64,000 nt of DNA from Methylobacterium sp. J-048 (GTDB lineage: Bacteria; Pseudomonadota; Alphaproteobacteria; Rhizobiales; Beijerinckiaceae). The translations under genes and the position numbers were made by a program. Below the pieces are notes generated by a model. The model was not told the DNA's origin. It was given only the letters and a program-made list of their open reading frames with translations, and ran no database searches. Below are positions 8,536 to 17,060 of the stretch, in pieces. Position 1 is the stretch's first letter, and every line of letters starts with the position of its first letter. The DNA is taken from NCBI RefSeq assembly GCF_022829515.1, contig NZ_JAKSYL010000120.1, forward strand, positions 1-64,000, written 5' to 3'.

Positions 8536-9996
8536 TCAGCGGCGCTCGATCTCCCGTCGAACGGGGTTGCGGCGGCGCAGCGGGGGAGGGGGCACCGTGC
8601 GGGCGGTGAGGTGGTCGAGCGCCTGCGAGGTACTGTCGACCTGGTCGTCGTGCCGTCCGTTCGGGAAGGCCAGCAATTCGCCGACGTAATCGGCGAGCCA
8701 CGGCGCGTCTGCGGGCAGATGCACCTGCCCGGCTTCGAAACGGGCCGCCTGCGCCAAGAGACGCGCTTCTTTATCAAAGCGCGAGCGATGGAGAATCGCC
8801 GAGAGATGACCGGTACGCCGTAGATCCTGACGGAGGGCACGCCCGAGCTCGGTATCTTCGATTAAAGTGGCGTCCGCACGCCAATGCCGGCTTAGGCTCA
8901 CGATCTCCCGTCGAAGCTCGGGCGCTTCGAGACGTTCGCGCACCACATCGAGCAGATAGTAATCCAGACCGAGAGCCCCCCAGACCGTGCCGACCGACCA
9001 GTCGCTCGTCTCCCCCAGCGTCGAGGCGGTATCCCAGGAGACCACCACCCGTTCAAAATCTTCAGGCCAGTCAGCCTCCGCGCAGTAGCGCAGCCAACTC
9101 CTTCGGATCACGTTACCTTCCGCCGGCACCGGCGCCTGCTGGTACTGTGCACTGTAGGTCAGCGTGCCGAGCTGACGGCGTAGCCCCTCCAGGACATCGC
9201 GCGGTTCGCGCTCGGGCTGCAACACCTCACCGCGAGCGCGCCGGTGGATGTGCCCCAACCGGTCGCTCAGCCGGAACTCTTCATCCTGGACGGCCATGGC
9301 GGGCAACTCCACCACCGTCCAATCCTCTGGTGCTCGCTCGCGAAGGTACCCGCACAGATCGTCCGCGTGCAGGCGCTGCATCACGACGACGATCGCGCCG
9401 TTCGCTTTGTCGTTCAAGCGCGAGACCAGCGTACCTTCGTAGAACTCGATCACCCGACGCCGCTCGGCCGCCGAGAACGCGTCGATTGCCTTCATCGGAT
9501 CATCGACCAGGATCACGTCGGCCCCGCGACCGGTCAATCCGCCGCCGAGCCCGACCGCTAGCCGCCCGCCGCGCAGCGTGGTCGACAGCTCTAGGTCGCG
9601 CTGGCGCCGGGGGACGAGGATGCAATCCGGAAATAGCTCTCGGAACCACCCGCTCTCCATGACAGAGCGGGTATCGAGGGACAATTTCCGGGCGAGATCG
9701 GCAGCGTACGAGACCGCAATGATCCGTCGGGTCGGATCGTGTCCGAGAAGCCAGGCGGAGAACGCCACCGAGACCGTGATCGACTTCATTGAGCGCGGCG
9801 GCACATTGATGATCAGCCGCTTAAACTCGCCGCGGGCGACACGTCTGAGCTGCCAAGCCAAGTGATCGTGATGCCAGCTATGGAGGTAGGGTGTTCCAGG
9901 CTCGAGCGCCTGGAACGTTCGATGCACGAAGGCAGCGAGTTCGCTGCGCAAGAGGGCCCGCATTATGCGTCCACGATCAATCGTCGTCATCGTCAT
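8536..9996 (-). CDS. Phage terminase large subunit
   Basis: This is the ATPase and nuclease motor that packages phage DNA into capsids. From the ATG at 9996, with GGAGG seven bases upstream, the protein has 486 residues. The ATPase domain shows the adenine/Walker A region as NVPPRSMKS and Walker B as VILVDDP. The RNase H-like nuclease domain shows SWDTAS, a central IEDTELG acid and GRHDDQVDSTSQAL near the C terminus. This set of acidic residues is as expected for an intact enzyme. The gene overlaps its small-subunit partner by 20 bases. No portal, capsid or tail genes follow, so it is part of a prophage remnant or domesticated fragment. Confidence 0.93.
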   Translation of the reverse strand: MTMTTIDRGRIMRALLRSELAAFVHRTFQALEPGTPYLHSWHHDHLAWQLRRVARGEFKRLIINVPPRSMKSITVSVAFSAWLLGHDPTRRIIAVSYAADLARKLSLDTRSVMESGWFRELFPDCILVPRRQRDLELSTTLRGGRLAVGLGGGLTGRGADVILVDDPMKAIDAFSAAERRRVIEFYEGTLVSRLNDKANGAIVVVMQRLHADDLCGYLRERAPEDWTVVELPAMAVQDEEFRLSDRLGHIHRRARGEVLQPEREPRDVLEGLRRQLGTLTYSAQYQQAPVPAEGNVIRRSWLRYCAEADWPEDFERVVVSWDTASTLGETSDWSVGTVWGALGLDYYLLDVVRERLEAPELRREIVSLSRHWRADATLIEDTELGRALRQDLRRTGHLSAILHRSRFDKEARLLAQAARFEAGQVHLPADAPWLADYVGELLAFPNGRHDDQVDSTSQALDHLTARTVPPPPLRRRNPVRREIERR

Positions 9997-10432
9997 CCGC
10001 CGCCTCCGAACTATCATTGGACGAATGCTGACCACCTTCATCGCCTTCACAGGCTGGGATGAACTCCGATTGCCCGTACTGACGCAGGATCTCCTCATCA
10101 TCTTCTATGCGATCTGCGTCCGCTCTCACGGCGGGTTGATCATCCACTCTGCTCTCAATCCGAGCGGAAAGTTTCTCGATAGCGCCGAGATCTCCGGCTA
10201 AAGCTTTCTGCCCCCAAAGCATCAAAACGGCGGCATAGAGGCTGGTCTTGCGCGCGCCCTCACGGCCATTGACGGTGACTTCGCAGTCAAAAAACAGCTC
10301 ATTATAGAGCTTATCGATAGTCTTGCGGTTTGGCCGCCCCCGTGGGCGGCCGGCGGGATTGCCCGATTGCCCTTTTTGAAATCGATTCTTACGAGGAGGA
10401 CGCCCGGGGCCAACAATGTCATCATCATCCAT
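9977..10432 (-). CDS. DUF5681-domain protein, probable terminase small subunit
   Basis: This 151-residue protein begins with the characteristic RFQKGQSGNPAGRPRGRPNR segment of the DUF5681 family, which is regularly found just before terminase large subunits and is thought to recognise DNA. A helical middle follows and then a very acidic C terminus that ends in a run of aspartates. GAGG lies eight bases before the ATG at 10432. The 3' end overlaps the terminase large-subunit start, showing translational coupling. Assignment as small subunit rests on position and family. Confidence 0.8.
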   Translation of the reverse strand: MDDDDIVGPGRPPRKNRFQKGQSGNPAGRPRGRPNRKTIDKLYNELFFDCEVTVNGREGARKTSLYAAVLMLWGQKALAGDLGAIEKLSARIESRVDDQPAVRADADRIEDDEEILRQYGQSEFIPACEGDEGGQHSSNDSSEAADDDDDD

Positions 10433-10818
10433 CGCTAAACCTCAAGAAAATCCAGCATATTACAAAGTAACACACCAGCACGCCATAACTCTCACGGAGA
10501 GCTTTCGACGCCTTGGAATGCCCTATGCGCGAGCTGCGCTCGGAATTTCCGTCAGGCTCAGGGGACGAACCAAAGTTCGTTGGCGCCACTCTCTGAGAGC
10601 GGCATCGACCAAAGTAATATCGACGACTGACATCGTCAAGCATCGATAAAATATCGATTTTGTGACAACTTAAGATACGTCCGTACTGATTCTTTGCCAA
10701 TTGATCGAGCGCGCAACTGGTTGATCTGAAAAGGCTTGCCTAGGCGCCCACCATTGCGAAAGGCGCCAAGATCGGAGTGGGCGGCAAGAGGCGATGGTTC
10801 GCCGCCCTTCCTGCTGGG
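10433..10818. other. Intergenic region between terminase and methyltransferase genes
   Basis: No credible gene. The terminase operon promoter should lie here. It contains a 7-base-arm inverted repeat at 10642-10658 in an A/T-rich pocket. Confidence 0.45.
10642..10658. repeat. Inverted repeat, possible operator
   Basis: ATCGATA and TATCGAT are perfect arms around AAA. The site sits about 210 bases upstream of the terminase small-subunit start in an A/T-rich stretch. It could bind a phage-type repressor; no matching regulator gene is adjacent. Confidence 0.35.
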
Positions 10819-12351
10819 TCACGCCACGTGAGTTCGTGTGCGCGTCCGCATGCGCGGAGGAGGTGATGCAATCGAAGCGTGCCGAGGTCCGTCGGCCTTA
10901 GATTGAGCTGCCCTTGGGAACGCTCCCGGCCGTTCAGACACAGATGAAGCAAGAGTTTGCGCCTCCAGGCGGACCCGCTGCATCTCTCCGAGGCTCTGCC
11001 CGGTCTCAGCGCACACGGCTGTGCCCCCGGTCATCCGCTCCCACCGGCGGACCGCGACCTGGGCGTAGCGCGGCTCGATCTCGACTGCCCGCACGTGCCG
11101 GCCGACTTGCTCGCCCGCCAGGATCGTCGTTCCGGAGCCGACGAATGTGTCCAGCACCACTGCCCCCGGTCGCGTCACGTCCTTCAGAGCGTCTGCAACC
11201 AGCTGCAAAGGCTTGACGGTCGGATGGGCAGCGAGATCCGCGAGCCGTTCCGCGCCAAAGCCATTGGCACCGGCATAGGTCCAGACGTTCGACCGGTTCC
11301 GGCCATGGCGCCCCATCTGGACGTTATCGCGGTGACGAGCCTCGCCGACCCGGAACACCCCGATCAACTCGTGCTGATTTCGGTAAAGCCCGCCCTGTCC
11401 GGCGTTGGTCTTGTTCCAGACGACTAGGTTCAGGTAGGCGCCGTAGACACTCGTAGCCGCTTCAATCAGATTCTGGACGTGGCGCCAGTCGATACACACG
11501 AAGTGCACCGCCCCCGACATGGAGACCCGGACCGCGTTTCCCAGAGCGGCGACGAGGAACGCCACGTACTCGTCCCGGCTCATCTCGCCGGCCGCGAAGG
11601 CGAAATCCGGGTGCTTCGCCTTTCCACGCGTGCTGAGCTCGGCCTGAGCGAGATTGTACGGGACGTCGAGGAAGGCACACTCGATCGACGCGCCCGCGCG
11701 CAGCCGGTCCAACAGATCTGGATCGCGCGCGTCACCGACGGCGAGGCGATGATCTCCGAGGTGAAGCAGGTCGCCTGAGCGAAGGACGAATGGCTCCTGC
11801 AGCAGCCCAGGATCGACGTCATCGCCACCCCCGTTCAAATCGGAAAAATCGACGGTCAAGCCGTCGAGTTCAGCGATCTCAAACCCCGTGTCGGAGATCT
11901 CAAAGCCGGCCTCTTGGAATAGGACCGTCAGCTCCGGAAGCTGCTCAGCGAGCCGCTTCCGGTTGAGGCGTGCGTCCTCGCCGACGCGATTGTCGGAGAG
12001 CAGGAACGCGCGCTTTTGCGCCTCGGACAATCCGAAGACCTGCACAATCGGTATCATCTCGGATTGAGAGCGAACGGCCTCGACCCGAGCATGGCCGGAG
12101 AGGATCATGTAGTCCTCGCTGACGACCACCGGCGCGAGCGGACCCGTGAACTCGATGGCCCGGGCGAGTTTGTTGATCTGCTGTCTGGGATGAGCGCGTA
12201 CGGCGGCCGGATTGGGTTTTAGCGTACCGCATGGGCACAGGCCGTATCGCGCCTGGAGTCCGGGCCTGATCTCGATACGAGGCGCGCCATCGAGGGGCAG
12301 CGCGTTAGACCGGTTTGACAGCGCCGCGAGCTGAGATCTTTGTATCGTCAT
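10819..12351 (-). CDS. ParB-like domain fused to beta-class DNA methyltransferase
   Basis: This is a predicted 510-residue site-specific adenine-N6 or cytosine-N4 DNA methyltransferase of the phage/mobile-element type. Residues about 40-125 form a ParB/sulfiredoxin-like domain (NPAAVRAHPRQQINKLARAI, then ILSGHARVEA). The methyltransferase follows with motif IV first (DVPY, residues 229-232) and the AdoMet-binding motif later (FVGSGTT, 403-409), preceded by HPTVKP. That order defines the beta class. The first proline of the usual DPPY is valine here. No restriction enzyme gene is adjacent, so it is an orphan, consistent with its place beside terminase genes. The start at 12351 has GGAG eight bases upstream. 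Confidence 0.9.
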   Translation of the reverse strand: MTIQRSQLAALSNRSNALPLDGAPRIEIRPGLQARYGLCPCGTLKPNPAAVRAHPRQQINKLARAIEFTGPLAPVVVSEDYMILSGHARVEAVRSQSEMIPIVQVFGLSEAQKRAFLLSDNRVGEDARLNRKRLAEQLPELTVLFQEAGFEISDTGFEIAELDGLTVDFSDLNGGGDDVDPGLLQEPFVLRSGDLLHLGDHRLAVGDARDPDLLDRLRAGASIECAFLDVPYNLAQAELSTRGKAKHPDFAFAAGEMSRDEYVAFLVAALGNAVRVSMSGAVHFVCIDWRHVQNLIEAATSVYGAYLNLVVWNKTNAGQGGLYRNQHELIGVFRVGEARHRDNVQMGRHGRNRSNVWTYAGANGFGAERLADLAAHPTVKPLQLVADALKDVTRPGAVVLDTFVGSGTTILAGEQVGRHVRAVEIEPRYAQVAVRRWERMTGGTAVCAETGQSLGEMQRVRLEAQTLASSVSERPGAFPRAAQSKADGPRHASIASPPPRMRTRTRTHVA

Positions 12352-12844
12352 CGTAGGTCTCCAAAATCGGAGACCGATAGCGAGGCAACCGCGCAACGAC
12401 CGCCGACATTCCCCCTTGCGCACCGCGCTAGGCTCTGGGGAATCTGTCGAAGTCGCCGCGACATGTGGAAGGCTGCCGCCGCTGAACTTTTGGTGAAGCA
12501 CAGCTACCAATCGAGATCGGTCGCCTGTGACTGCTTGCTTATCAGCAAAGCCCAATCAACTTAGATCGACGTCAGCGCGGTTTCAAGGCTCAGCAACATT
12601 GAACAAAACAAGAACATAAATACCGGAAATATGGACGTGACGACAATACCGTCCGGCGGACGCGAAACCGACCTCGAAAGTGATCTATCGGGCGATGTGA
12701 ATAGCGTTTTGAGATCGATGTCTCCCTGTTTCTTTCCCTGGTGCAGGGAGCACATCGCCCTTGGGTGTCAACCGTTGTGGAGGCAAGCGATTCACGGCAT
12801 GAGGGCTGAGAGCGCATCCCAGCGCCGGAGCCGATGGAAACGCC
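12352..12844. other. Gap between methyltransferase and phosphomannomutase genes
   Basis: This is a divergent promoter region: the methyltransferase starts leftwards at 12351 and the phosphomannomutase-like gene rightwards at 12845. A short minus-strand frame (12561-12755) has a hydrophobic C terminus but no good start. The A/T-rich part near 12590-12640 may hold promoter elements. Confidence 0.4.
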
Positions 12845-14272
12845 GTGGGCAGTCTAAAATTCGGAACGAGTGGCTTGCGCGGTCTTGTGACGGATCTCGT
12901 AGGCTGGCCGAGCTACGCATACGCCAGCGCGTTCTTTCGATCCGTCTCAGAAGACGGGGATCGACGTGCGGTGGTGATCGGACGGGACCTGCGCGACAGC
13001 AGCCCGAGCATCGCCGCGATGGTGGCGCGCGCTGCTACGGCTGCCGGCTTCGAGGCGATCGATTGCGGGGCCCTGCCGACCCCGGCCCTCGCGCTTGAGG
13101 CGATGCGGCGCGGCGCCTACGCCGTCATGGTCACGGGCAGTCACATCCCCGAGGACCGCAACGGCCTGAAATTCTATCGGCCCGACGGTGAGATCACCAA
13201 GGACGACGAGGCTGCTATCCTGGCAGCCCTAGGGGATGTCACAGCCGTCGGCCAGATGCCGACAGCGGTTCCAGCCACTTCGGAACCCAGAGCCATCGCG
13301 CGCTACCATCGGCGCTACAGCGACGCCTTCGCGCCCGAGATCCTGAAAGGCCTGCGCATCGCGGTCTACCAGCAGAGCTCGGTCGCACGCGACCTGCTGA
13401 CCGAGCTACTCACAAGCTTTGGGGCGAGCGTTACGCCGATCGGCCGGTCGGAGACGTTCGTGCCGATCGATACCGAGGCGCATCGCCCCGAAGATATCGC
13501 GTTCATCGCTGAGGTCATGGCATCCGGTGGCTTCGACGCGCTCGTGACGACGGATGGCGACGCAGACCGGCCCCTGGTGGCCGATGGCGCCGGGCGGATC
13601 GTGCGCGGTGATGTGCTCGGGCTGATCACCGCCTGCTACCTCGGCGCCGATACAGTTGTCGTCCCGGTGACGGCTGGTTCGGCGCTCGAGCAGTCCGGTG
13701 GCTTCGGCCGAGTCATGCGCACCAAGGTCGGCTCCCCATTCGTCATCGCCGGCATGGAGCAGGCACAGCGAGCCGGGGCGCGGGCCGTCGTGGGGTTCGA
13801 GGCGAATGGCGGGTTCCTGCTCGGATCGGATGTCGTCCTGGGGGATAAGACTATGCCCGCTCTGCCGACGCGGGACGCGATGCTGCCTATCCTGGCCACG
13901 CTCGCCGCAGCGCGCGCGGCCGGCACGTCGCTGGCCGATCTCGTGACTTCCCTCGATGCGGGGGAGATGGCGAGCGACCGGCTTCCGAACACGCCCTCGG
14001 AGCGAAGCGGCGCCTTTCTCGAGCACCTCCGCGAGGAGGCCTTCCGAGGCGAATTCCTCCAGCCGATCGGTACGCCGCAATCGGTTGATGAGCAGGATGG
14101 AATCCGAATCGGGCTCGACGGCGGACGGTCGATTCATTTCCGGGCTTCGGGCAATGCCCCGGAATTGCGATGCTATGCGGAGGCCAAGACGGCGCGGGAC
14201 GCTCAAGACCTCGTCCGCTGGGGGCTGACGGCTGCGGCGGCCGCCATGACGGACCAGGCCGGACGATCGTAA
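12845..14272 (+). CDS. Phosphomannomutase / phosphoglucomutase family enzyme
   Basis: This enzyme interconverts hexose-6-phosphate and hexose-1-phosphate, supplying nucleotide-sugar precursors for polysaccharide. The 475-residue length fits the alpha-D-phosphohexomutase superfamily. The N-terminal signature FGTSGLRG is present. The phosphoserine loop is TGSHIP (catalytic serine at residue 99), the metal loop is DGDADRP (237-243), and the sugar-specificity loop appears as FEANGG. The C-terminal phosphate-binding loop is RASGNAPELR. The start is a GTG at 12845. Its position beside export and FkbM genes supports a polysaccharide role. Whether mannose or glucose phosphate is preferred cannot be decided. 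Confidence 0.9.
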   Translation: MGSLKFGTSGLRGLVTDLVGWPSYAYASAFFRSVSEDGDRRAVVIGRDLRDSSPSIAAMVARAATAAGFEAIDCGALPTPALALEAMRRGAYAVMVTGSHIPEDRNGLKFYRPDGEITKDDEAAILAALGDVTAVGQMPTAVPATSEPRAIARYHRRYSDAFAPEILKGLRIAVYQQSSVARDLLTELLTSFGASVTPIGRSETFVPIDTEAHRPEDIAFIAEVMASGGFDALVTTDGDADRPLVADGAGRIVRGDVLGLITACYLGADTVVVPVTAGSALEQSGGFGRVMRTKVGSPFVIAGMEQAQRAGARAVVGFEANGGFLLGSDVVLGDKTMPALPTRDAMLPILATLAAARAAGTSLADLVTSLDAGEMASDRLPNTPSERSGAFLEHLREEAFRGEFLQPIGTPQSVDEQDGIRIGLDGGRSIHFRASGNAPELRCYAEAKTARDAQDLVRWGLTAAAAAMTDQAGRS

Positions 14273-14352
14273 AGGCCATGATAGCCAAGGCTGCGTCACG
14301 ATAGATTCCCGCATCCCGGCCCGATACCGCTCCGGGCCTCAAAGGCTGCCGT

Positions 14353-14688
14353 ATGATAAAGTCCCCCGTCCAAGACATTGACACCCAATACATTCGTCGG
14401 ATTCAGCAGCAGCAGATCGAACTGGCGCTCATCAAGGCTGAGCGCGACACGGCCGTGCGGGACCGCAATTTGGCACGGGCCCATTCCGAGGCCATGACCA
14501 AACTTGTCGACGCCTTGCTGGCGAGCCTCCGGCCCTACGGGTTCAGCCGCAAGCGCTTCGTGTTTGCCATTCGCAAGGCGGCGCGCGCCATTCCGGATCG
14601 CGAGCCCGATTCGCTCCAGCATGCCGTCCTGTTCGACGGGTCGAACCGGGTTCTGGGGGGCCAGCCTTCCGGCGGCCTCCGGCGCTGA
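14353..14688 (+). CDS. Hypothetical protein with coiled coil
   Basis: This 111-residue protein is rich in charged and glutamine residues at its N terminus (IRRIQQQQIELALIKAERD), giving a probable coiled coil over residues 10-60. A basic segment (YGFSRKRFVFAIRKAARAIP) follows. It lies between the phosphomannomutase and FkbM methyltransferase genes in the same direction, so it probably belongs to the polysaccharide operon. No family was recognised. Confidence 0.6.
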   Translation: MIKSPVQDIDTQYIRRIQQQQIELALIKAERDTAVRDRNLARAHSEAMTKLVDALLASLRPYGFSRKRFVFAIRKAARAIPDREPDSLQHAVLFDGSNRVLGGQPSGGLRR

Positions 14689-14752
14689 GCGCGCACCGTC
14701 CGAACACGTCGCCGTATCGATCGATCCGAGTCAAAAGGTGGAAGACAGGTCC

Positions 14753-15505
14753 ATGGATGTCGAGCTCCTGACGGTGTTCAACGCCTTGATCGAACTCAGG
14801 AATAACCTGGACACGGAGCCCCATCTCCTCAGCTCCGAGATCGAATTCCTGGCCTTCGCCACGAAGATGGCCCCATATTCCAACGCCCAGCTGCTGCAGG
14901 ATCTCTGGGTCCTGTACGAGCTGAAGGAGAAGCGGAACGGCTATTTCGTCGAGTTCGGCGCCTGCGACGGCGTCAGCCTCAGCAACACGCTCCTGCTCGA
15001 GAAGACCTTCGGCTGGCAGGGCGCCCTGGCGGAGCCGGCCCGGGCCTGGCACGCGGCGCTCTACGGCAACCGGAACTGCTACATCACCGACAAATGCGTC
15101 TACAAGACCGACGGGGTCGAGGTGCTGTTCAACGAGGTCGATATCGGCGAACTGTCGGGCATGAACGACTTGGTGGAAGGCGATTTCCACGCCCGGTTCC
15201 GCCAGGAGGGCCGGCAATACCCGGTGCAGACGATCTCGCTGGAGCACTTCCTCGCGGAGGCCCGCGCCCCCAAGCGGATCGACTATATGAGCATCGACGT
15301 GGAAGGCGGCGAGTTCGACGTGCTGCAAAGCTTCGATTTTACGCGCCACGACATCGCGCTCATCAGCGTCGAGCACAATTTTTCGGACAGCCGCGAGAAG
15401 ATCCACACGCTGCTGACCGGCCTCGGCTACCGCCGCCGGTTCCGGCAACTCTCTCTGTTCGACGATTGGTACGTGCGTCCCGATCTCGTCGCCGCGCACG
15501 CCTGA
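14753..15505 (+). CDS. FkbM family methyltransferase
   Basis: This is a predicted AdoMet-dependent methyltransferase, 250 residues, of the type that O-methylates sugars in polysaccharides. The AdoMet site is visible as GYFVEFGACDGVSLSNT near residues 63-79. The FkbM-type acid motif is IDYMSIDVEGGEFDVLQSFD near residues 180-200, with the conserved DVEG. The C terminus has LISVEHN and a terminal beta hairpin. The ATG at 14753 is preferred because a GGTGGAAGACAGG purine-rich region precedes it. The next gene starts 14 bases downstream. Confidence 0.88.
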   Translation: MDVELLTVFNALIELRNNLDTEPHLLSSEIEFLAFATKMAPYSNAQLLQDLWVLYELKEKRNGYFVEFGACDGVSLSNTLLLEKTFGWQGALAEPARAWHAALYGNRNCYITDKCVYKTDGVEVLFNEVDIGELSGMNDLVEGDFHARFRQEGRQYPVQTISLEHFLAEARAPKRIDYMSIDVEGGEFDVLQSFDFTRHDIALISVEHNFSDSREKIHTLLTGLGYRRRFRQLSLFDDWYVRPDLVAAHA

Positions 15506-15519
15506 CGGAGTCCCCTGTC

Positions 15520-15840
15520 GTGTCCGCGCAGACTGCGATCGAAATCCTCGATTCGATGTTCGACCTGTTCAAGCAGATGGGCAGCGGCATCGCGCTCGAT
15601 CTGCAATGGTTCGAGATCGCGCGGCGTCTCCAGCTGGTTCGCCGGGAGGTCGCCTGGTCGGCCGATATGGCTTTCGTGGCGACGAAGCTGAAGGCGCATG
15701 CCGCCCACTACGCGACCACCTACCGGCCGCACGAGGGGTCGGAACGGATCCGGAAGGCGAACGCCGACACGCTCGATAAGGTCGTGGAGCAATATTCGAT
15801 CCTCCGCGCCCATCTCGAACAGCAGGTGCCGGCCTCGTAA
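15520..15840 (+). CDS. Small hypothetical helical protein, polysaccharide operon
   Basis: This 106-residue protein starts at a GTG with ACGGAG upstream. It is predicted mostly helical (IEILDSMFDLFKQMGSGIAL, LVRREVAWSADMAFVATKLK) and has no signal or membrane segment. It follows the FkbM methyltransferase closely and may act with it. No family was recognised. Confidence 0.6.
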   Translation: MSAQTAIEILDSMFDLFKQMGSGIALDLQWFEIARRLQLVRREVAWSADMAFVATKLKAHAAHYATTYRPHEGSERIRKANADTLDKVVEQYSILRAHLEQQVPAS

Positions 15841-16028
15841 GCCTCGGATCGGGCCAGCCGCCGCGCTGCCGCCCTGACAACTCGCCTACTCCGACAACCG
15901 ACCCGAAACCACCCCGTTGACTGGGTCCGGCCAGCCGCTATCGAAGCCTCAAGACACAGAGAGTCCGCGCAGGAACGTGGACCCTGAGGAAACGCCGGGC
16001 CTGCGTGCCCACACCAGGAGGGCCGCCC

Positions 16029-17060
16029 ATGTCGTCGCCATTCCACCTGTCTCGTCGCCGGTTCCTGTCCGCCAGTTCGACGGCGGTCCTCGCCGGAACC
16101 GTGGCGATGCCGCACGTGGCCCGGGCGCAGCGCGCGGACTTCACCTACAAATACGCCAACAACCTGCCCGACACGCACCCGATGAACATCCGCGCCCGCG
16201 AGATGGCGGAGGCTCTGCGCGTCGAGAGCGGCGGCCGGTTCGACCTGAAGATCTTCCCCACGAGCCAGCTCGGCTCGGACACCGACACGCTGAGCCAGCT
16301 GCGCTCCGGCAGCGTCGAGTTCTTCACGATGTCGCCGCTGATCCTCTCGACCCTGGTGCCCAACGCCTCGATCAACGGCATCGGCTACGCCTTCCCGGAT
16401 TACGGCGCGGTCTGGCCGGCGATGGACGGGGAGCTCGGCGCCTGGGTCCGGCAGCAGATCGCCAAGGCCAACCTCGTCGCCATGGAGAAGATCTGGGACA
16501 ACGGCTACCGCCAGACCACCTCCTCGACCCGGCCGATCGCCAGCCCGGACGATTTCAAGGGCTTCCGGATCCGGGTGCCGGTCTCGCCGCTCTGGACCTC
16601 GATGTTCCGGGCGTTCGACGCTTCGCCCGCCTCGATCAACCTGAACGAGACCTACTCGGCCCTCCAGACCAAGATCGTCGAGGGCCAGGAGAACCCGCTC
16701 GCGGTGATCGCCACGACGAAGTTCTACGAGGTGCAGAAATACTGCTCGCTCACCAACCACATGTGGGACGGCTACTGGTTCCTGGCGAACCGCCGCGCCT
16801 GGGAGCGCATCCCCGAGGACCTGCGCACGATGGTCGCCCGGCACATCAACGCTGCCGGAATGAAGGAGCGGGCCGACGTCGCCAAGCTCAATGCCAGCCT
16901 GCAGGACGACCTGACCAAGAGCGGCCTGGTGTTCAACAAGCCCGATCCGGAGCCGTTTCGCGACAAGCTGCGCAAGGCCGGCTTCTACGCCGAATGGAAG
17001 GGCCGCTACGGCGAGGAGGGCTGGTCCCTCCTGGAGAAGGCCTGCGGGAAGCTCGCATGA
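16029..17060 (+). CDS. TRAP transporter solute-binding protein (DctP family)
   Basis: This periplasmic binding protein, 343 residues, captures organic acids or sugar acids for a TRAP transporter. A twin-arginine signal is evident (SRRRFLSASS, then a hydrophobic core ending at ARAQ). The family pattern follows: SQLGSDTDTLSQLRSG, the conserved arginine region FKGFRIRVP, and VEGQENPL with the downstream asparagine that contact the ligand carboxylate. AGGAGG precedes the ATG. It is about half identical by eye to the binding protein at 23141-24157, but no permease gene adjoins it; the only DctQM in the window is on the opposite strand 4 kb away. Its stop overlaps the start of the acyl-CoA synthetase gene, suggesting transport of an acid that is then activated. 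Confidence 0.92.
   Translation: MSSPFHLSRRRFLSASSTAVLAGTVAMPHVARAQRADFTYKYANNLPDTHPMNIRAREMAEALRVESGGRFDLKIFPTSQLGSDTDTLSQLRSGSVEFFTMSPLILSTLVPNASINGIGYAFPDYGAVWPAMDGELGAWVRQQIAKANLVAMEKIWDNGYRQTTSSTRPIASPDDFKGFRIRVPVSPLWTSMFRAFDASPASINLNETYSALQTKIVEGQENPLAVIATTKFYEVQKYCSLTNHMWDGYWFLANRRAWERIPEDLRTMVARHINAAGMKERADVAKLNASLQDDLTKSGLVFNKPDPEPFRDKLRKAGFYAEWKGRYGEEGWSLLEKACGKLA

Noticed and set aside
10425..10700. Small minus-strand frame upstream of the terminase small subunit
   Set aside because: No start signal and no family-like sequence; part of the likely promoter region.
2365..12351. Intact prophage
   Set aside because: Only packaging, HNH and methylase genes are present; capsid, tail, lysis and integration genes are missing.
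15917..17056. Long upstream extension of the acyl-CoA synthetase frame
   Set aside because: The part before 17057 is out of frame with the TRAP binding-protein gene that is clearly real, so the synthetase start is the ATG overlapping that gene's stop.
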